DNA of 6,872 nt from Gammaproteobacteria bacterium. Lineage in GTDB: Bacteria; Pseudomonadota; Gammaproteobacteria; GCA-001735895. Location of the stretch: assembly GCA_029864065.1 (NCBI GenBank), contig JAOTUD010000148.1, positions 1 through 6,872 on the forward strand, given 5' to 3'. Shown piece by piece: positions 5,763-6,872 of the stretch. Position numbers and translations under genes: made by a program. Each line of letters starts with the position of its first letter. The stretch's first letter is position 1. The notes under the pieces were generated by a model. The model saw only the letters and a program-made list of their open reading frames with translations. It had not been told where the DNA came from and ran no database searches.

Positions 5763-6608
5763 TCAGTTAAGAATCTTGATCACGACTACTCCGCAGCAAA
5801 CCAGGATCGCCGCGATGACGCGCTGGCGGCCGAACGGCTCGCGAAACAACAGGGTCCCTATCAAGGCTGCAAATATTACACTGGTTTCGCGCAACGACGA
5901 AACCATTGCCATCGGCGCCACGCCCATGGCATAGATCACCATCGCGTAGGCGGCGGCCGCGGCGAAAGCGCCGGCGCAAATCTTGCCCGGTTTCTTTCTG
6001 ATGTAGCCGAACCATCCCGCCCGATCTCGCAGCAACAGCCAGCTTCCGATCGGAATCGGCTCGAGGATGAACAGCCAGATGATATAGCTGAACGGATTGC
6101 CCGCCGCCCTGACCCCCATGCCGTCGGCAACCGTGTAGGCCGCGATCAGCACCGAAGTAGCCAGGCCCCAACCGAGGGCCGCGGAGGAAATCTTGCCGAG
6201 CGCACCGCCGGCAAAGGTAATGCTGATCAGCCCGGCGCTGACCAACCCGATGCCGAGCATCGCACCCGGGCTGACGTATTCGCCGGCGAGCAGGGCCGCG
6301 CCGAGTAAGACCAGCACCGGCGCGAGGCCGCGAAACAGCGGGTATACCTGCGACAGGTCGCCGCTCCTGTAGGAATTCGACAACGTCACGTAGTAAAGCG
6401 TATGGATAACCATCGAAGCGAGCAGCATGGGCCAGCTCGCCGCCAGCGGGATCGGAAACAGGAACAGCAGCGGCAGGCAGCAAAGGGCGCTGACCAGGCG
6501 GTAGGACGCGATACTGAATTGCGGTGTGCCGCCCGATTTCGCCATCGCGTTCCAGCCGGCGTGCAGCAGCGCGGCCAGCAATACCAGGCCAGCAATAAAC
6601 GGCGTCAT
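5763..6608 (-). CDS. EamA-family (drug/metabolite transporter superfamily) permease
   Basis: 281 residues, almost entirely hydrophobic, consistent with the ten-helix, two-repeat EamA fold of inner-membrane metabolite exporters. The first repeat starts with LVLLAALLHAGWNAMAKSGG (8-27) and ends with YPLFRGLAPVLVLLGAALL and its glutamate E110 before the fifth helix. The second repeat ends with SLRETSVIFAALIGTLLFRE (238-257), with E257 in the matching place, then PFGRQRV and a last helix. Both halves are complete. The start at 6608 fits the family's N-terminal helix. A GGGGG run (6620-6616) about 7 nt upstream is a weak ribosome-binding site. It is the first gene of the operon with the PLP enzyme and DUF2721 protein. 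Members often export amino acids or related metabolites, so it may move the substrate or product of the PLP enzyme. The cargo is not readable. Confidence 0.9.
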   Translation of the reverse strand: MTPFIAGLVLLAALLHAGWNAMAKSGGTPQFSIASYRLVSALCCLPLLFLFPIPLAASWPMLLASMVIHTLYYVTLSNSYRSGDLSQVYPLFRGLAPVLVLLGAALLAGEYVSPGAMLGIGLVSAGLISITFAGGALGKISSAALGWGLATSVLIAAYTVADGMGVRAAGNPFSYIIWLFILEPIPIGSWLLLRDRAGWFGYIRKKPGKICAGAFAAAAAYAMVIYAMGVAPMAMVSSLRETSVIFAALIGTLLFREPFGRQRVIAAILVCCGVVVIKILN

Positions 6609-6625
6609 CTAATGACCCCCGTTAA

Positions 6626-6698
6626 TTCCGGGGACACAATACTTAACTCGGTTTCGGGGACACAATACCCAATCAAATTAAGTATTGTGTCCCCGGAA
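6626..6698. repeat. Three-copy palindromic repeat (two direct, one inverted) in the EamA operon leader
   Basis: Copy A (6626-6646) and copy C (6678-6698) form a perfect 21-bp inverted repeat with a 31-base spacer. Copy B (core cggggacacaatac, 6655-6668) sits in the spacer, in direct orientation to A, 26 bp along. B can also pair with C: a 14-bp perfect core, a G-T wobble and two more A-T pairs, with a 13-base loop. A and B therefore compete for C, giving two alternative hairpins. No T-tract follows on the transcribed (minus) strand. The motif resembles short extragenic palindromes that I recall as widely dispersed in gammaproteobacterial genomes, often near REP-associated (RAYT) transposases; none is encoded here. 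It fills most of the gap between the partial gene at the right edge and the transporter. Its edge is 17 bp before the EamA start codon. Confidence 0.85.
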
Positions 6699-6722
6699 CT
6701 ATCGGCCGCATTGTGGCGCGGG

Positions 6723-6872
6723 TCAGGTTGCCGCGGCGGGTGTCGGCGACGGGCTCGACTCGTCGCGCTGGCGGCGCTTTTGCAGAATTATGATCAGCGC
6801 GAGCAGCAGGACTGCCGGTATGTAGAATACTTCCTTGTAGATGCGATCGGCATGCTGGCGAACCTCGGCGAC
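6723..6872 (-). CDS. Membrane protein of unknown function, C-terminal 49 residues only
   Basis: The open frame runs from the window edge (6872) to the TGA at 6725-6723; the 5' end of the gene is outside. The visible product has a polar helix-like start (VAEVRQHADRIYKEVF), one transmembrane segment (about residues 16-30, YIPAVLLLALIIIL), a basic stop-transfer cluster (KRRQR) and a Ser/Pro/Ala-rich tail ending PTPAAAT. By the positive-inside rule the tail is cytoplasmic. The codon phase is clean and base composition matches the neighbouring genes, so it looks like real coding sequence, but I do not recognise a family. It reads in the same direction as the EamA operon, separated from it by 114 bp that contain the repeat. 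Confidence 0.6.
   Translation of the reverse strand, partial: VAEVRQHADRIYKEVFYIPAVLLLALIIILQKRRQRDESSPSPTPAAAT

Noticed and set aside
6626..6698. CRISPR array
   Set aside because: There are only two direct copies and one inverted copy with short unequal spacers; this is a palindromic repeat cluster, not a series of equal direct repeats.
6626..6698. Intrinsic terminator for the gene at the right edge
   Set aside because: The stem is long and well placed downstream of the stop at 6723, but no T-tract follows either hairpin on the minus strand.

Overview
The window is GC-rich, gene-dense chromosomal DNA from a proteobacterium. The protein types suggest an uncultivated marine or sediment gammaproteobacterium: a TRAP solute-binding protein, a glutamine-synthetase-like ligase, an iron-type alcohol dehydrogenase, an EamA exporter and a DUF2721 protein. 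The short palindromic repeats of the 'ggggacacaatact' type fit this too. The taxonomic call is inference; no rRNA or other marker gene is present.

Left block, plus strand (1-2985). The window opens inside the 3' end of a TRAP-type solute-binding protein gene, which stops at 368. A strong rho-independent terminator (388-416) follows. Next comes a tight two-gene unit: a glutamine synthetase family ligase (443-1810) and an iron-containing alcohol dehydrogenase (1840-2985), 29 bp apart. The ligase keeps the metal and ATP/glutamate motifs of the fold. However, the flap position that is glutamate in ammonium-using GS is phenylalanine, and there is no NLYDLP adenylylation loop, so it is more likely a gamma-glutamyl-amine ligase than a nitrogen-assimilating GS. 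With the dehydrogenase next door, a gamma-glutamylated amino-alcohol (or amine) catabolic route is a reasonable hypothesis, possibly fed by the TRAP transporter.

Middle (2986-4203). A 174-bp convergent gap holds a small REP-like GC hairpin. A minus-strand NAD-type D-2-hydroxyacid dehydrogenase (glyoxylate/hydroxypyruvate reductase group) follows, with an excellent Shine-Dalgarno site and apparently its own transcription unit.

Right block, minus strand (4204-6608). Three closely spaced genes read right to left: an EamA-family transporter, a PLP-dependent D-cysteine desulfhydrase / ACC deaminase family enzyme (L-cysteate sulfo-lyase is in the same family), and a small DUF2721 membrane protein. 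Gaps of 14 and 9 bp indicate one operon. A hairpin just after the last stop could end it. The operon leader, between the transporter start and the neighbouring gene, contains a three-copy repeat: two direct copies and one inverted copy forming a perfect 21-bp inverted repeat.

Right edge (6723-6872). Only the last 49 codons of a minus-strand membrane protein are visible: one transmembrane helix and a short basic tail. No RNA genes, CRISPR arrays, transposase genes, phage genes or recognisable defence genes are visible. Most of the window is ordinary accessory metabolism. The points most worth following up are the substrate of the GS-like ligase/dehydrogenase pair, the substrate of the PLP enzyme/exporter operon, and the repeat in the operon leader.
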